Shown here piece by piece: positions 5,772 to 6,161 of a stretch of DNA of 6,161 bases. The notes beneath the pieces are model-generated. The model was not told the DNA's origin. It was given only the letters and a program-made list of their open reading frames with translations, and searched no databases. This DNA is from Vulcanococcus sp. SFB_649D_100_25 (GTDB taxonomy: Bacteria; Cyanobacteriota; Cyanobacteriia; PCC-6307; Cyanobiaceae): assembly GCA_030833825.1 (NCBI GenBank), contig JAURGL010000102.1, forward strand, positions 1 to 6,161, read 5' to 3'. Positions within the stretch are counted from its first letter, which is position 1; every line of letters starts with the position of its first letter. Both the position numbers and the translations under genes were made by a program.

Positions 5772-6161
5772 ATGCGCCGCCGCTTTGCAGCAGCCCTCGC
5801 CCTGGCCCTCCTGGTGCCTCTGCCAGGTCTGGCAGGAGAGGTGGTGGTCAAGAGCGGCGAAACCCTCTCCGAAATCGCCGATCGCTACGGCACCACCGTG
5901 AACCGTCTCATGGAGATGAACGGCTTACGGGATGCCAACGACCTCTGGGCTGGCAGCCGCATTCAGGTGCCGGGAGCCAGCCCCCGCTCCAGCCAGGCCG
6001 CGGTGAACCGCAATGCCAGCCGCCATACCGTTCAAGACGGAGAGACCCTCTCGGAGATCGCCTCGCGCTACGGGGTGCCGATGTCGCGCCTGGTCGCCCT
6101 GAACAACCTGGGCAGCCCTGATCAGCTGATGTCAGGAACCACCCTGCAACTGCGCAGCACC
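5772..6161 (+). CDS. Secreted double-LysM-domain protein, 3'-truncated by the window edge
   Basis: From ATG 5772 the frame stays open for 130 residues to the end of the window. The N-terminus is a Sec signal peptide: MRRR, then a hydrophobic stretch (5-20) rich in Ala and Leu, with likely cleavage near residues 21-22 (LAG before Glu23). There is no lipobox Cys. Two LysM domains follow, each ~45 residues: residues 24-67 (VKSGETLSEIADRYGT through GSRIQVP) and 85-128 (HTVQDGETLSEIASRYG through SGTTLQL). They are joined by a Ser/Arg/Asn linker and share TLSEIA-x-RYG. LysM binds the glycan chains of peptidoglycan, so the protein works in the periplasm or at the cell wall. Such double-LysM exports often end in an M23 (LytM) endopeptidase domain, but that part is not visible. 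No Shine-Dalgarno is seen; a TATGGT at 5742-5747 is a possible -10 box. Confidence 0.88.
   Translation, partial: MRRRFAAALALALLVPLPGLAGEVVVKSGETLSEIADRYGTTVNRLMEMNGLRDANDLWAGSRIQVPGASPRSSQAAVNRNASRHTVQDGETLSEIASRYGVPMSRLVALNNLGSPDQLMSGTTLQLRST

Overview
The window is ordinary, gene-dense, high-GC bacterial chromosome. It most likely comes from a picocyanobacterium of the Synechococcus/Cyanobium group. The evidence is the gene content (a cyanobacterial DUF4079 membrane protein next to CobI, MiaE beside AroQ, a cyanobacterial class-3-like aldehyde dehydrogenase), two copies of the cyanobacterial HIP1 octamer GCGATCGC, and tRNA genes without an encoded CCA end. The assignment to genus is inferred from family recognition, not from a search.

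Layout, left to right. (1) The 3' part of purU (formyltetrahydrofolate deformylase, + strand) enters from the left edge. Its last ~60 codons do not look like PurU: they look like the C-terminal RNA-binding tail of a DusB-type tRNA-dihydrouridine synthase, so the reading frame appears chimeric. (2) On the minus strand, cobI (precorrin-2 C20-methyltransferase) and a DUF4079 membrane protein form a tight two-gene operon; the second gene's Shine-Dalgarno overlaps the first gene's stop codon. (3) mtnD (acireductone dioxygenase, methionine salvage) is divergent from cobI across only 52 bp. (4) On the minus strand, aroQ (type II dehydroquinase) and miaE (tRNA hydroxylase) overlap by ATGA, and miaE is convergent with mtnD. 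(5) tRNA-Tyr(GUA) and tRNA-Thr(GGU) lie 10 bp apart on the + strand, followed by hairpins and a T7 tract. (6) An aldehyde dehydrogenase gene on the + strand is broken by a one-base frameshift in a G-run. (7) A secreted double-LysM protein starts near the right end and runs off it.

The genes are housekeeping: one-carbon/purine metabolism, cobalamin synthesis, methionine salvage, the shikimate pathway, tRNA modification, aldehyde detoxification and envelope maintenance. No mobile element, CRISPR array, phage gene or defence system is visible, and I do not see a new multi-gene system. The observations most worth a second look are the apparent purU-dusB chimera and the aldehyde dehydrogenase frameshift. 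Two damaged or hybrid genes within 6 kb could be real genome change, or could indicate assembly or base-calling error, so raw-read support should be checked first.
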